In this document: positions 62,840-64,000 of the stretch, one piece after another
Position numbering within the stretch: the stretch's first letter is position 1
How the letters are laid out: every line of letters begins with the position of its first letter
Translations under genes and position numbers: made by a program
The notes under the pieces: model-generated
What the model was told of the DNA's origin: nothing
What the model saw: the letters and a program-made list of their open reading frames with translations, nothing else
Database searches by the model: none
NCBI GenBank assembly: GCA_036346375.1
Contig: JAYEVE010001325.1
Span: 30,159-94,158, forward strand
Reading direction: 5' to 3'
Source of the DNA: Guadua angustifolia
Taxonomy: Eukaryota > Streptophyta > Magnoliopsida > Poales > Poaceae
Length of the DNA: 64,000 nucleotides

Positions 62840-64000
62840 TAAGGTTGGCAACCTTACCCGATTATCCGTGTACCCGCTGATAAAAATCTTAATAGAGGTG
62901 GGTATGTTTCTCTTTTATTACCCGCGGGTTGTCGGTTGCAAGTCAGAACGCAAGTAAATTTGTAAGTCAAGGGCCGCAAGGCTCCCGCTTCCTTGAATGG
63001 TTAGACTACAGAGTCCTGTGTTTATATCGTTCGGGCCGAATGTCCCTACGCCCGTTCGGTGGTGGTATTGTATTGATGGGGAAGCAGAGGATGCGTTTGA
63101 TTACAACTCGGATGGTTCCGAGGGTATTCCCTTTCTACTGCGATGGCTTAGATGAGAGATCGATCCCCCTCCCTGGGGATCCCGCTTTCCCTTTATAGGT
63201 ACAGGGAAGGCGAGTTACACGGGAGTTCGGGGGATATGCAAAAAACAAGGAAGGGATGCCTATCGCCAGGCGCTATGCTCTATGCCGAGGTGTCGAGTCT
63301 TCGCCTCAAGTCTCGCTCGGGTTTCGACATCCGCCCGCCGATCGTTTTGCCATATCGGGTTGGTAGACATACGGGTTGGTGCGGTGTCCCATTCCTCCGA
63401 AGCGCACACCGCCCTCAGACGCTTTCTCATGCCGACGTCTGGGCGACCGGTCTCGGGGTTTGCCTCGGGAGAGCGCTGATCCTTTATCAGGCGTGACTGC
63501 CGATGGGATACCGCTGACTTCGCGCCCTTCGATTGCCTCGAACGAACCCACCTGCTCCGATAAGGGCGCTGTATTCGTGAGACAGTGTTCATCTCGGGCT
63601 TGTTGACGTCTGTGGAGGCTCCGCCTGAAGTTTGTCGAGGGCTTCGCCCGAACTCGGTCGAGTGCTCGATGACCCTCGGTCGGAGGCTTCGTGGGCGTCC
63701 GACTGGTCTTGGTCGAGCCTCCGGCGGCTCCGACTATCGCTCGCCCGAGGCCCGTGGTTTCAGCCAGGCCCACGCTCCTTTCGCCCATGAGGCTCCTTGT
63801 TTGTGGTGGGCCCAATTGGCCTACCCGAGCTTCCGGTTGTTTCGATGATAATCCTCTTTACGAGGATGGAGTCTGGGCTGTGGGGTACCCCAGGTACGAG
63901 TATTCGTCACGGGTATATTTATAGGAGCTAAATTTTACTCGACGGGCAAATGGGTAGAGAGTCGGAGTTTCACCCACACCGTTAGCCCGAACCCACCACC
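62840..64000. mobile_element. hAT element (family of 10,255-10,878), split by a solo LTR
   Basis: taaggttggcaaccttacccg, the words ttaatagaggtgggtatgtttctcttttatta, and after the insertion gctaaatttta-ctcgacgggcaaatgggta follow the complement of 10,878-10,690 in order. The element runs past the window end. Its interruption is exact and has a 5-bp duplication. Confidence 0.78.
62930..63909 (-). mobile_element. Solo LTR, 980 bp, perfect 5-bp target duplication
   Basis: Starts tgtcggttgcaagtc and ends gagtattcgtca (TG...CA). It is flanked by cgggt at 62,925-62,929 and 63,910-63,914. On the minus strand ctataaagggaaagc near 63,190 is a likely TATA box, so the LTR is minus-oriented. There are no internal genes, and the GC content and tcgag words suggest a Gypsy LTR. 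The overlapping open frames have no motifs. Confidence 0.85.

Overview
The window is repeat-rich nuclear DNA from a flowering plant, most likely a grass. This is inferred from Tourist-type MITEs, several hAT families, a PIF/Pong-like Harbinger gene pair, GC-rich Gypsy and long Copia elements, and an L-type lectin receptor kinase relic. The species cannot be named from sequence alone. I found no tRNA, rRNA or CRISPR and no host gene that looks intact. Every host gene recognised is broken or partial.

1-19.7 kb: a gene-fragment zone. A small RING-H2 gene (+ strand) occurs three times (about 1.2, 5.8 and 18.5 kb). Copies 1 and 2 are followed by a minus-strand fragment of a ubiquitin-domain-containing (UBTD-like) gene, so an ancestral two-gene unit seems to have been tandemly duplicated and then decayed. 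Within copy 1 lie minus-strand exons of two unrelated genes, a leucine-rich-repeat protein and the peroxisomal import factor PEX19, an arrangement typical of gene-capturing transposons. Copy 2 of the UBTD gene has a nested transposon stack in its first exon and a Trp-to-stop change. MITEs, hAT ends, a foldback-like structure with inverted arms (13.7/15.7 kb) and several tandem arrays fill the rest.

19.7-29.5 kb: a minus-strand Gypsy pol fragment split by an 8-kb Copia element (20,892-28,830) with a perfect 5-bp target duplication. The 5' LTR of that Copia element has lost about 1.07 kb, including the TATA box kept in the 3' LTR.

29.5-39.1 kb: a hAT-like end with subterminal repeats, a decayed Pong-like element (transposase at 30.3-31.7 kb, Myb/SANT-like ORF1 at 33.2-34.1 kb), unclassified AT-rich repeats and one Gypsy LTR.

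39.2-42.0 kb: a minus-strand lectin receptor kinase pseudogene whose kinase domain is split by an 816-bp hAT element.

42.25-64 kb: a Copia element split in its integrase by a GC-rich Gypsy element (45,021-56,590; Tat-like, with an antisense coiled-coil ORF). At 59.1 kb the Copia LTR-leader-gag-integrase series starts again and meets the same Gypsy LTR at the same nucleotide, so a unit of about 16.8 kb begins to repeat. The window closes in a hAT element that carries a solo LTR with a perfect target duplication. Coding frames here are broken by many 1-4-base gaps, which may be decay or assembly error.

No cellular pathway is encoded intact. The value of the window is as a record of nested transposition, tandem duplication and gene-fragment capture.
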